This document shows positions 1-6,429 of a DNA stretch of 6,733 nt, piece by piece. The notes under the pieces are model-generated. The model saw only the letters and a program-made list of their open reading frames with translations, was not told the DNA's origin and ran no database searches. Positions within the stretch are counted from its first letter, which is position 1; each line of letters begins with the position of its first letter. The position numbers and the translations under genes are program-made. Source of the stretch: an uncultured Clostridia bacterium (lineage in GTDB: Bacteria > Bacillota > Clostridia > TANB77 > CAG-508); NCBI GenBank assembly GCA_944390305.1, contig CALXPX010000067.1, positions 1 through 6,733 on the forward strand, given 5' to 3'.

Positions 1-36
1 TGATTATGATATAACATAAGTGTTATCAGAAGAAAA

Positions 37-42
37 AGGAGG
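37..42 (+). promoter_or_regulatory. Ribosome binding site (AGGAGG) of the prepilin-like gene
   Basis: A perfect AGGAGG lies 10 nt before ATG 53 and only 1 nt before an in-frame ATG at 44, so 53 is the plausible start. This site matters because it marks where translation of the surface-protein gene should begin. The frame it opens is not the frame of the rest of the protein. The GTG at 117 has no comparable site upstream. Confidence 0.75.
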
Positions 43-52
43 AATGAACAAA

Positions 53-116
53 ATGAAAAAAGTAAAAAGAAATGTAAAGCGGAATAACACTAATAGCATT
101 AGTAGTAACCATAATA
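53..116 (+). pseudogene. Frame-disrupted 5' end of the prepilin-like gene
   Basis: From ATG 53 the reading begins MKKVKRNVK, a basic start typical of the N-tail of prepilin-like proteins. It then runs out of frame and ends at TAA 164-166. Starting at 81, in the frame of the main coding region, the sequence reads GITLIALVVTIIVLLILA, the hallmark hydrophobic segment of a large Clostridia family. That frame has a stop at 75-77. Joining the two halves needs loss of one base or gain of two bases between 75 and about 83; for example, without C80 the junction would read NVKGITLIAL. The lesion may be a real mutation, a sequencing or assembly error, or less likely a recoding site. The Arg codon at the junction is CGG, which is unusual here. 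Confidence 0.75.
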
Positions 117-1220
117 GTGCTACTAATATTAGCAAGTGTAGCAATAAGTTTAACAACAGGAAGTAATGGAATATTTACAAGAGCAGAAAATGCAGTAGAT
201 AGATATGAAATAGCAAGCAAGGATGAACAAGACGAAATGAATAAAGCAGTAGATTTTATGGATAAATACATGAACGAAGATAATGATGCAGAAAAAAGTG
301 AAGTAGAAAAAGCAAAAGAGAGTGGAACTTTTTTTGAAAAAGATACCACAATAAAAGATGACTTAGAAAACGAAATAAGAGTACCGGAAGAGTTTAAAAT
401 AGCAGAAGACTCAGCAACGGCCGTTGAAGATGGAATAGTAATAGAAGATAGAGTAGGAAATCAATTTGTATGGATACCAGCAAAAACAGGATCAGGAGCA
501 ACAATTCATACAACTTTGGGAGACAAAACAATAATATATCAAAGAACTGATTTTGGAAAGCAAGATGGGAACTATAGTGACTATTCAGAAACATTACCAA
601 CAGATGAAGAAGCAAGTGTAAATGCAAATGGAGGATATTATATAGGAAGATTCGAGGCAGGAGATAAGCTATCTACAGATGCAAAGAAAATGCGAGAAGA
701 AGGAGATAATCAATCTAATGAAATATCAATAAAGAAAGGACAAGCTCCATATAATTATATAACATACGATAATTCAAACAATTTAGCAGAAGGAATGGTA
801 AGTGCAAGAGGATATAAAGGAACAACTAAAATCACAAGTAGTTATGCATGGGATACAGCAATAAACTTTATACAAATAAAAATACCAGATTATGGCACAT
901 ACTCACCACAAGGAAACTTTTGGGATATATCATTTGAATATACGGATATTGAAGGCAAAGTGCAAACAAAAACAAATCAAACATTAGTTCCAACAGGTCA
1001 AACCACAGCAGTAAGCAATATATATGATATGGGAGGAAACTGCTGGGAGAGAACAAGTGAGTTTTGCTCTAAAGAAAATGTACCAATTACAGGTAGAGGA
1101 TGTTATTATGGTAATGGATCTAGACCTGATGCTTCGGCAGGTTACCGTAATGGATATGATGATACTAGTCGTGTTACATGTTCATTTCATGTTTCTTTGT
1201 ACTGCAGCATTGAAAGCTAA
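117..1220 (+). CDS. Prepilin-like N-terminus, FGE-sulfatase/C-type-lectin-fold surface protein (5' frame broken)
   Basis: Function is not established; it is probably an exported, membrane-anchored ligand-binding protein rather than an enzyme. GTG 117 is only the first possible start in this frame. The natural gene should begin at 53, with the prepilin-like segment encoded from 81, so the listed N-terminus lacks half of its hydrophobic helix. Visible order, numbered from 117: the rest of the helix (1-16), a charged, probably helical stalk (about 20-75), then an FGE-sulfatase-like domain (about 90-362). That domain carries family-like blocks: GIVIEDRVGNQFVWIPA, NGGYYIGRFEAG, SYAWDTAINFIQI, NIYDMGGNCWERTSEF and a C-terminal SFHVSLYC. 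In typical members the fourth block reads GN-W-E-W-T and the last resembles GFRVALY. The usual paired catalytic cysteines of true formylglycine-generating enzymes are not evident. Residues 329-364 have different codon usage from the rest. An intrinsic terminator follows, and the gene appears to be its own unit. Confidence 0.7.
   Translation: MLLILASVAISLTTGSNGIFTRAENAVDRYEIASKDEQDEMNKAVDFMDKYMNEDNDAEKSEVEKAKESGTFFEKDTTIKDDLENEIRVPEEFKIAEDSATAVEDGIVIEDRVGNQFVWIPAKTGSGATIHTTLGDKTIIYQRTDFGKQDGNYSDYSETLPTDEEASVNANGGYYIGRFEAGDKLSTDAKKMREEGDNQSNEISIKKGQAPYNYITYDNSNNLAEGMVSARGYKGTTKITSSYAWDTAINFIQIKIPDYGTYSPQGNFWDISFEYTDIEGKVQTKTNQTLVPTGQTTAVSNIYDMGGNCWERTSEFCSKENVPITGRGCYYGNGSRPDASAGYRNGYDDTSRVTCSFHVSLYCSIES
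1101..1208 (+). other. Candidate variable region at the 3' end of the lectin-fold domain
   Basis: Of the 36 codons here, 28 end in C or T (NNY). In the preceding 36 codons (993-1100) 15 do, and in the first 36 of the gene (117-224) 10 do. The two CGT arginine codons fall here, whereas the rest of the gene uses mostly AGA. The stretch encodes the last strand-loop part of the C-type-lectin-like fold, the part that DGRs diversify in Mtd/TvpA-type proteins, where AAY template codons become NNY. Cassette exchange between paralogues could give the same pattern. No template repeat or reverse transcriptase is seen in the window. Confidence 0.4.
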
Positions 1221-1258
1221 AGCCTTTGGACTATGCACAGTAGGAATAATGACGAAAG

Positions 1259-1291
1259 AACTCTAATAGAAATAAACTATTGGAGTTTTTT
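1259..1291 (+). terminator. Intrinsic terminator after the surface-protein gene
   Basis: An 11-bp stem pairs 1259-1269 (AACTCTAATAG) with 1277-1287 (CTATTGGAGTT), with one G-T wobble (1264/1282). The loop is the 7-nt AAATAAA, and a run of six T residues spans 1286-1291. It lies 38 nt past the stop codon and separates the surface-protein gene from the argS unit. Confidence 0.85.
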
Positions 1292-1339
1292 AATTTACTG
1301 TTTAAAAAAGCATATTAAATATGATACAATGTATAAGTA

Positions 1340-1368
1340 TTTACATTTAATTTAAAATTCTGTATAAT
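1340..1368 (+). promoter_or_regulatory. Sigma-A-type promoter of the argS operon
   Basis: TTTACA (1340-1345) and TATAAT (1363-1368) are separated by exactly 17 bp. That is one mismatch from consensus in the -35 box and none in the -10 box. Transcription would begin near 1375, giving a leader of just under 100 nt before argS. The leader is A-rich and shows no T-box motif and no second strong hairpin. The position right after a terminator supports the call, although AT-rich DNA yields chance matches. Confidence 0.65.
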
Positions 1369-1472
1369 ATATAAAGTAATTCTTTAAAAAGAAAAGTTTT
1401 GGAAGAAATAAAGATATTTTAAGATAAAGTATTAAAAAATGAGATAAAACTAAAAAAGAAACGAGGTTTAAC

Positions 1473-3176
1473 ATGGATTTTAAATCATACATAGCAGAAG
1501 CTATTTCAAAAGCAACAAATATAAACAAAGATGAAATTAAATCATATATAGAAATTCCTAAGATAGAGGCAAATGGAGACTTTGCTTTCCCTTGTTTTAG
1601 GCTTGCAAAAGAGTTAAAACAATCACCAGTAAACATTGCAAATAATATAAAAGAAAAAATAGAAATTGACAACAATATTATATCCCGAATAGCGGTTGTA
1701 AATGGATTTTTAAATTTCTATGTATCTAAAATTAGTCTAGTAAAAGAAACTATTCAAAAATTCGATATTCAAAAAGAAGAATATGGTAAATCAAATATAG
1801 GAGAAGAAAGAACAGTTATTGTGGAATATTCTTCACCTAACATTGCAAAACCATTTCATATAGGACATTTAAAAACAACCATAATAGGAAATGCTCTATA
1901 CAAATTATATGAATTTTTAGGATTCAAAACAATTGGAATTAATCACCTTGGAGATTATGGAACTCAATTTGCAAAATTAATAGAAGGATATAAAAGATGG
2001 GGGAAAGAGTATGATTTTTCTACTGACCCAATAGATAAATTAGCGGATATTTATAAAAGAATAAATGCTTTGTGTGAAGAGGATGAAAAAGTATTAGAAG
2101 AATGTAGAGAAACTTTTAAAAAATTAGAAAATGGTGACCCATATTGCATAGAATTATGGAATAAATTTAAGGATCTAAGTATTAAAGAATTTGAGAAAAT
2201 ATATGATTTACTCGGTGTTAAGTTTGATTCAATTAAAGGCGAAGCATTTTATTCAGACAAAATGCAAGAAGTAATAGACATTCTTGAAAAATCAAGTAAA
2301 TTAGTCGAGTCTCAAGGTGCAAAAGTGGTAAATTTAGAAGATCAAGGAATTAATACTCCTTGCATAATCCAAAAGGCAAATGGTTCATCAATATATGCCA
2401 CTCGTGATTTAGCAGCAATACTTTATAGAGCTAGAACATATGATTTTGATAAATGTCTTTATGTTGTTGGAGAAGAACAAAGTTTACATTTTAAACAAGT
2501 TTTTGCAGTAGCAAAATATTTAGGATTAGATAAAAAATATACAGATGGGTTAGAACATGTTAGTTATGGTATGATAAGACTTCCAGAAGGTAAAATGTCA
2601 TCTAGAAAAGGTAATTTTGTTAAAGTTAAGGATTTACTTGATGAAGCTATTTCTAAATCGAAAGAAATTATTCAAGATAGAGACATAGAGAATAAAGATT
2701 TAGTTGCAAAACAGGTTGGGATTGGTGCAGTTATATTTGAAGATTTAGCTGAATCTAGAACTAAAAATCAAGTATTTGACCTAAAAGAAGCACTAAACTT
2801 TAATGGAGAAACAGGACCATATATCCAATATATGACTGTAAGAACTAAAAGTGTACTTGAAAAGGCAGGATATTTACCTGACTCAAACAATTTGAATTTA
2901 AGCAAAATTACAGATGACAGTACTATAAAATTATTAAAATTAATTGACAATTTTGAAGATACATTATTAGATGCAATGAACAAAAATGAACCATCTGTTA
3001 TTTCAAGATATTTAATTGATGTTTCAAAAGCATTTTCTACTTTCTATAATGAAAATAAAATTATATGTGAAGATAAAGAAGCCGAAGATGCTAGACTATA
3101 TGTCACATATATGACAAAAACAGTACTAACAAATGGATTACATTTATTAGGAATAGAAGTACCAGAAAAAATGTAG
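1473..3176 (+). CDS. argS: Arginyl-tRNA synthetase
   Basis: This cytoplasmic class I enzyme charges tRNA-Arg with arginine using ATP. The 567-residue product is normal length for bacterial ArgRS. An N-terminal additional domain (about 1-85, with DFAFPCFRLAKELKQSP) precedes the Rossmann catalytic core. The core carries EYSSPNIAKPFHIGHLKTT, with the HIGH signature at 129-132, and ends with the KMSS loop at 374-377 (EGKMSSRKGNFVKV). The C-terminal DALR anticodon-binding domain (about 450-567) ends in the typical NGLHLLGIEVPEKM. ATG 1473 follows GAGGT at 1463-1467 with 5 nt spacing, and the alignment with the family starts at this Met. It is the first gene after the promoter at 1340. The next gene starts 19 nt after its stop, so it is probably co-transcribed with the glycan genes. 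No truncation or missing key motif is seen. Confidence 0.97.
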   Translation: MDFKSYIAEAISKATNINKDEIKSYIEIPKIEANGDFAFPCFRLAKELKQSPVNIANNIKEKIEIDNNIISRIAVVNGFLNFYVSKISLVKETIQKFDIQKEEYGKSNIGEERTVIVEYSSPNIAKPFHIGHLKTTIIGNALYKLYEFLGFKTIGINHLGDYGTQFAKLIEGYKRWGKEYDFSTDPIDKLADIYKRINALCEEDEKVLEECRETFKKLENGDPYCIELWNKFKDLSIKEFEKIYDLLGVKFDSIKGEAFYSDKMQEVIDILEKSSKLVESQGAKVVNLEDQGINTPCIIQKANGSSIYATRDLAAILYRARTYDFDKCLYVVGEEQSLHFKQVFAVAKYLGLDKKYTDGLEHVSYGMIRLPEGKMSSRKGNFVKVKDLLDEAISKSKEIIQDRDIENKDLVAKQVGIGAVIFEDLAESRTKNQVFDLKEALNFNGETGPYIQYMTVRTKSVLEKAGYLPDSNNLNLSKITDDSTIKLLKLIDNFEDTLLDAMNKNEPSVISRYLIDVSKAFSTFYNENKIICEDKEAEDARLYVTYMTKTVLTNGLHLLGIEVPEKM

Positions 3177-3195
3177 TTTTAATTTTAGGAGAAAT

Positions 3196-3669
3196 ATGGA
3201 AAAAAAGACAAAAGTAATGTTTATATCAAGTATGGGAGGACATTTAAGTGAACTTCTTAAACTTGATTTTGAAAAATATGATTATTCAATTGTAACTGAA
3301 AAAACCGAATCTGATAAAGATTTAACAAAAAAATATCCAGGCAGAGTATATTATTTAGCTTATGGTACAAGAAAAACTCCTATTAGATACTTCTTTATAT
3401 TATTATTCAACTTTTTCAAAAGCCTGTATTTATTTTTAAAGCTTCATCCAAAAGTAGTAGTAACAACAGGAACTCATACAGCAGTTGCAATGTGCTATAT
3501 TGCCAGGTTTTTTGGCAGTAAAGTAATATGGATAGAAACTTTTGCAAATAGAAATACAAAAACTTTAGCTGGAAGATTAGTTTATCCAATTGCAAATACC
3601 TTTGTAGTACAATGGGAAGAAATGAAAAAATTATATCCTAAAGCAGTGTGTTGGGGGTGGATTTATTGA
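3196..3669 (+). CDS. Alg14/PssD-like glycosyltransferase subunit (membrane/acceptor half)
   Basis: The protein resembles Alg14 and the bacterial PssD/EpsE-type proteins, which anchor and complete a GT-B glycosyltransferase whose donor-binding half is a separate Alg13/PssE-like protein. The 157-residue length is normal. Visible signatures are an N-terminal beta strand and glycine loop (KVMFISSMGGHLSELLKL, residues 6-23), a hydrophobic membrane-associating stretch (about 56-75), VVVTTGTHTAVAMCYIARF (about 87-105), and a C-terminus ending GWIY that matches the usual end of the family. AGGAG at 3187-3191 lies 4 nt before ATG 3196. The stop TGA overlaps the TTG start of the next gene, as expected for two subunits made in equal amounts. 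The sugar and the lipid acceptor cannot be read from the sequence. By homology, transfer would occur to an undecaprenyl-PP-linked sugar on the cytoplasmic face. Confidence 0.88.
   Translation: MEKKTKVMFISSMGGHLSELLKLDFEKYDYSIVTEKTESDKDLTKKYPGRVYYLAYGTRKTPIRYFFILLFNFFKSLYLFLKLHPKVVVTTGTHTAVAMCYIARFFGSKVIWIETFANRNTKTLAGRLVYPIANTFVVQWEEMKKLYPKAVCWGWIY
3653..3660 (+). promoter_or_regulatory. Ribosome binding site that fixes the TTG start of the PssE-like gene
   Basis: GGGGGTGG inside the end of the PssD-like coding region resembles the extended Shine-Dalgarno AGGAGGTG and ends 5 nt before TTG 3666. It also lies downstream of the alternative GTG at 3648, so it cannot serve that codon. This supports TTG 3666 as the real start. 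Confidence 0.6.
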
Positions 3670-4142
3670 TATTTGTAACACTTGGAACTCAAGATAAACA
3701 TTTTCCAAGACTTTTAGAAGCAGTTGAAAAATTAGATATAGATGAAAAAATAATTGCTCAAACAGGAAGTACTGACTTTAAGTCTAATAAAATGGAAGTA
3801 CATAAATTTTTATCACAAGATGAGTTTAATAAATATATGGAAGAGGCAAGAATTGTTATAACACATGCAGGAGTTGGAACAATAATTTATGGTCTTAGTA
3901 TAGATAAAACCATGATTGTGGCAGCAAGACTTAAAAAGTATGGAGAACATGTCAATGATCATCAGCTTCAAATATTAGATACTTTTTCAAAAGACGGATA
4001 TATAATACCATTAAGAGAATTTTCAGAATTAAAAAACAAAATAATAGAAGCAGAGAAATTTAAACCAAAAAAATTTATTAGTAATAATAAAAATTTTGTA
4101 AAATTATTAGACAATGAGATTACAAAATTAACTAAGGAGTAA
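3666..4142 (+). CDS. Alg13/PssE-like glycosyltransferase subunit (donor-binding half)
   Basis: This is a GT28 C-terminal-like protein, the nucleotide-sugar-binding partner of the Alg14/PssD-like protein encoded just upstream. The two together would make one active GT-B enzyme at the membrane. I chose TTG 3666 rather than the upstream GTG 3648 because the family begins at (M)IFVTLGTQDKHFPRLLEAVE and because of the SD-like GGGGGTGG at 3653-3660. That gives 158 residues, the usual size. Key motifs are the N-terminal VTLGTQ loop, ITHAGVGTI (donor-binding glycine-rich loop, residues about 67-75) and a following basic segment ending GEHVNDHQLQI, typical of MurG/Alg13-like donor sites. TTG overlaps the preceding TGA (TTGA), implying coupled translation. 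The next gene's SD overlaps the end of this gene. The donor could be UDP-GlcNAc, UDP-GlcA or another sugar; the sequence does not decide. Confidence 0.88.
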   Translation: MIFVTLGTQDKHFPRLLEAVEKLDIDEKIIAQTGSTDFKSNKMEVHKFLSQDEFNKYMEEARIVITHAGVGTIIYGLSIDKTMIVAARLKKYGEHVNDHQLQILDTFSKDGYIIPLREFSELKNKIIEAEKFKPKKFISNNKNFVKLLDNEITKLTKE

Positions 4143-4143
4143 A

Positions 4144-5580
4144 ATGAATCAGAAAAAACAATTAATGAAAAATACAATTATAATAGCAATTGGAAAATTA
4201 AGTACACAAATTATTTCATATGTGTTATTACCATTATATACTGCTAAATTAACTCCAACAGAATATGGAAATTATGATTTTGTATGTACTTTGTCATTAT
4301 TCCTTTGCCCAATAATTACTCTCCTTATGGAAGAGTCCATGTTTAGATACTTAATTGATGCAAACAGCAAAATGCAAAGAAAGAAAATAATTAGCCAAGC
4401 TGTTATTTATACTTTTTTAGCTACAATAGTATTTATAATACTTGCATCATTAATTATGGGATTAGGAACTGACTATACTTCACAATATATAGTGGCAATA
4501 ATAACTTTTGTAATATCTAATATACTTATAGGATTAAGTAATGCATTATCAAGAGGACTTGGAAAAATAAAACTTTATTCTGTATCAAATTTTATATTAG
4601 GTATATCTACAATTATATTAAACATTATATTTATATTAGTGATAAAAGCTGGAGCAGAAGGGCTATTATGGGCAAATACTATTGCAAATAGTTTTACAGC
4701 AATTGTAATATTTGCAATGCTAAAACTTCCTAAATATATAGGAAAAATGGATAAGCCTCTTATGATAGACATGATAAAATATTCTGTACCATTAGTACCA
4801 AACAGTATATCATGGAGCATAATTAATATGTCAAATCGTTTAATATTAACAAATATGGTTAGTTCAGCTGCAAATGGAATATATGCAATGGCTAGTAAAT
4901 TCCCAAATATAATAAGTGTGTTATATGGCTATTTTTATACAGCATGGAAAGAATCTGCTGCTAGAATTGTAAAAGAAGAAAATAAAAATGAATATTACAA
5001 TAGTATATATCATGATGCAAAAAGATTTTTATATGCGGTTACAATTTGCTTAATAGCAGTAATGCCATTTGTATTTCCTATTTTTATAAATGAGACATAT
5101 GATGAAGCATATATTTATATACCAATTATAATGATTGCAACATACTATTCTAACTTATCTAGTTTTTTTGGTGGAATATTTTCAGCTTACAAAGATACAA
5201 AAATAATGGGTAGTACAACAATTATTGCAGCAATCTTAAACCTAGTAATTATGATAGCATTTGTAACAAACTTTGAAATATATGCAGCTTGCTTTTCAAT
5301 GCTAATTGCAAATTTATTAGTATATTTTTATAGAAGAAAAAAATTAAAAAAATATCTTAAATTAAAAGAATTAAAATGGAAAGGCCCAATGTTGTTCCTT
5401 GCAATAATATGTTTAGCATATTATGCAAAATATATACCAGGAATATCTGGTAATACAGCACTTATATGGATTATAAATATAATATCATTATTAATAGCAA
5501 TTCTATATAGTTTAGCAAATAATTGGAAATTTATTAAGGGAGTTTTAGGAGTATTTGGAGAAAAAATAAAACGAAGATAG
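4144..5580 (+). CDS. Polysaccharide flippase of the MOP superfamily (Wzx-like)
   Basis: This is an integral membrane protein of 478 residues that probably moves a lipid-linked oligosaccharide from the inner to the outer face of the cytoplasmic membrane. The N-terminus is typical of the family: NTIIIAIGKLSTQIISYVLL, PLYTAKLTPTEYGNYDF, and then an EES-FRY segment. Alternating hydrophobic stretches through the whole length are consistent with 12 to 14 membrane helices, and the tail is short and basic (EKIKRR). An SD AAGGAG at 4134-4139, overlapping the end of the previous gene, lies 4 nt before ATG 4144. The adjacent split glycosyltransferase suggests that its cargo is the glycan lipid made by that pair. 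MurJ-type lipid II flippases belong to the same superfamily, but the N-terminal blocks look more like O-antigen/teichuronic-type exporters. No symbol is assigned because the substrate is unknown. Confidence 0.88.
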   Translation: MNQKKQLMKNTIIIAIGKLSTQIISYVLLPLYTAKLTPTEYGNYDFVCTLSLFLCPIITLLMEESMFRYLIDANSKMQRKKIISQAVIYTFLATIVFIILASLIMGLGTDYTSQYIVAIITFVISNILIGLSNALSRGLGKIKLYSVSNFILGISTIILNIIFILVIKAGAEGLLWANTIANSFTAIVIFAMLKLPKYIGKMDKPLMIDMIKYSVPLVPNSISWSIINMSNRLILTNMVSSAANGIYAMASKFPNIISVLYGYFYTAWKESAARIVKEENKNEYYNSIYHDAKRFLYAVTICLIAVMPFVFPIFINETYDEAYIYIPIIMIATYYSNLSSFFGGIFSAYKDTKIMGSTTIIAAILNLVIMIAFVTNFEIYAACFSMLIANLLVYFYRRKKLKKYLKLKELKWKGPMLFLAIICLAYYAKYIPGISGNTALIWIINIISLLIAILYSLANNWKFIKGVLGVFGEKIKRR

Positions 5581-5592
5581 AAAGGAATAAAT

Positions 5593-6396
5593 ATGGAAAA
5601 AACATTAATGCAAAAACAAAAAAAGCAAAAAAAGTTTACTATATTTGGATATGATATGTGGCAAATACTTCAGTACTTTATAATATATAGTTTTCTAGGA
5701 TATATAATAGAAACATTATTTGGACTCCTTACAAAAGGCGTAATAGAAAGTAGACAAAGTATGTTATACGGTCCTTTTTGTTGTATATATGGACTAGGTG
5801 CAATATGTTTGCTTTGTATTCCAAAGAATGCTAAAAAAAATAACTGGACATTATTTATCGCAGGTTTTATAATTGGATCTGTAGTAGAGTTCATTGTAAG
5901 TTGGATTGGAGAGTGCATTTTCCATATAAAATGGTGGGATTATTCTAATTATCCTCTTAATATAAATGGTAGAGTATGCATAATTTTTTCAATATTTTGG
6001 GGAATTCTTACAATTTGTTTAAATAAAGTAATAAATCCAACAGTAGATAAGATAGTAGAAAAAATACCAAAAAAAGCTCTACATATATCTACTATTATAC
6101 TAATTATATTTATAGCAATAGATTTTTTAGTAACAAGTTTTGCTTTAAAAATGTTTTCAACAAGAGTTATCTATAATTATGATTTAGATGTGCAAGGTAC
6201 TGAGGAATATTATGAAGAATATTTAAATATGTACCAAAATAATGAAGGACTAAAAGAATTTGTAGATAAATATTTTTCAGATGAAAAAATGTTAAAAACA
6301 TTTCCAAATGTTAAATTTACGTTAAAAGATGGTAGTATATTATGGATAAAAGATGTTTTAACAGATATAAAACCATATTATATAAAAATATTTTAA
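5593..6396 (+). CDS. PF06541-type integral membrane protein (labelled 'putative ABC transporter type IV/CmpB') with C-terminal tail
   Basis: The function is unknown. The family label implies transport, but no ATPase or binding protein is nearby. The 267-residue protein has a Lys/Gln-rich cytoplasmic start (7-14) and about five hydrophobic segments (roughly 25-47, 60-76, 85-103, 126-143, 162-183). Family-like conserved blocks are YSFLGYIIET (32-41), R54-Q-S-MLYGPFC, VVEF (97-100), the WWDYS motif at 114-118 followed by NGR (125-127), and a Trp-Gly pair (136-137). After the last helix comes an 80-residue acidic, Tyr-rich tail (about 188-267) that appears additional to the membrane core. ATG 5593 is preceded by AAAGGA (5581-5586) with 6 nt spacing and lies 12 nt after the flippase stop, so the gene belongs to the same run. 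An accessory role in envelope glycan export or sensing is only an inference from position. Confidence 0.75.
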   Translation: MEKTLMQKQKKQKKFTIFGYDMWQILQYFIIYSFLGYIIETLFGLLTKGVIESRQSMLYGPFCCIYGLGAICLLCIPKNAKKNNWTLFIAGFIIGSVVEFIVSWIGECIFHIKWWDYSNYPLNINGRVCIIFSIFWGILTICLNKVINPTVDKIVEKIPKKALHISTIILIIFIAIDFLVTSFALKMFSTRVIYNYDLDVQGTEEYYEEYLNMYQNNEGLKEFVDKYFSDEKMLKTFPNVKFTLKDGSILWIKDVLTDIKPYYIKIF

Positions 6397-6429
6397 AAAA
6401 ATCACAATATAATATATTAGGAGGTAGAT

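Noticed and set aside
11..26. Inverted repeat ATAACA-taag-TGTTAT before the first gene
   Set aside because: It is a 6-bp, AT-only stem without a T-run; it could be a weak operator, but nothing else supports it, and the window edge hides the promoter context.
1024..1266. An 80-codon + strand reading frame overlapping the end of the surface-protein gene in another frame
   Set aside because: It is a shadow frame: rich in Met and Val from shifted codons, without an RBS, and the overlapping frame carries the recognisable FGE-like end (SFHVSLYC).
1380..1393. Palindrome TTCTTT-aa-AAAGAA in the argS leader
   Set aside because: The loop is too tight and the stem too AT-rich to be a stable riboswitch or attenuator element; probably chance.
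1221..1472. A small gene or RNA in the 252-nt gap before argS
   Set aside because: Apart from the terminator and the promoter I see no start codon with an RBS and a sensible reading frame, and no recognisable RNA motif.
3667..3669. TGA read as Trp (code 4), fusing the PssD-like and PssE-like proteins
   Set aside because: Reading through in the PssD frame hits TAA three codons on and does not enter the PssE frame; the PssD-like protein already ends at the normal GWIY terminus.
6408..6413. TATAAT just before glmM
   Set aside because: It would start transcription inside the glmM ribosome binding site, and no -35 box fits; it is likely chance in AT-rich DNA.
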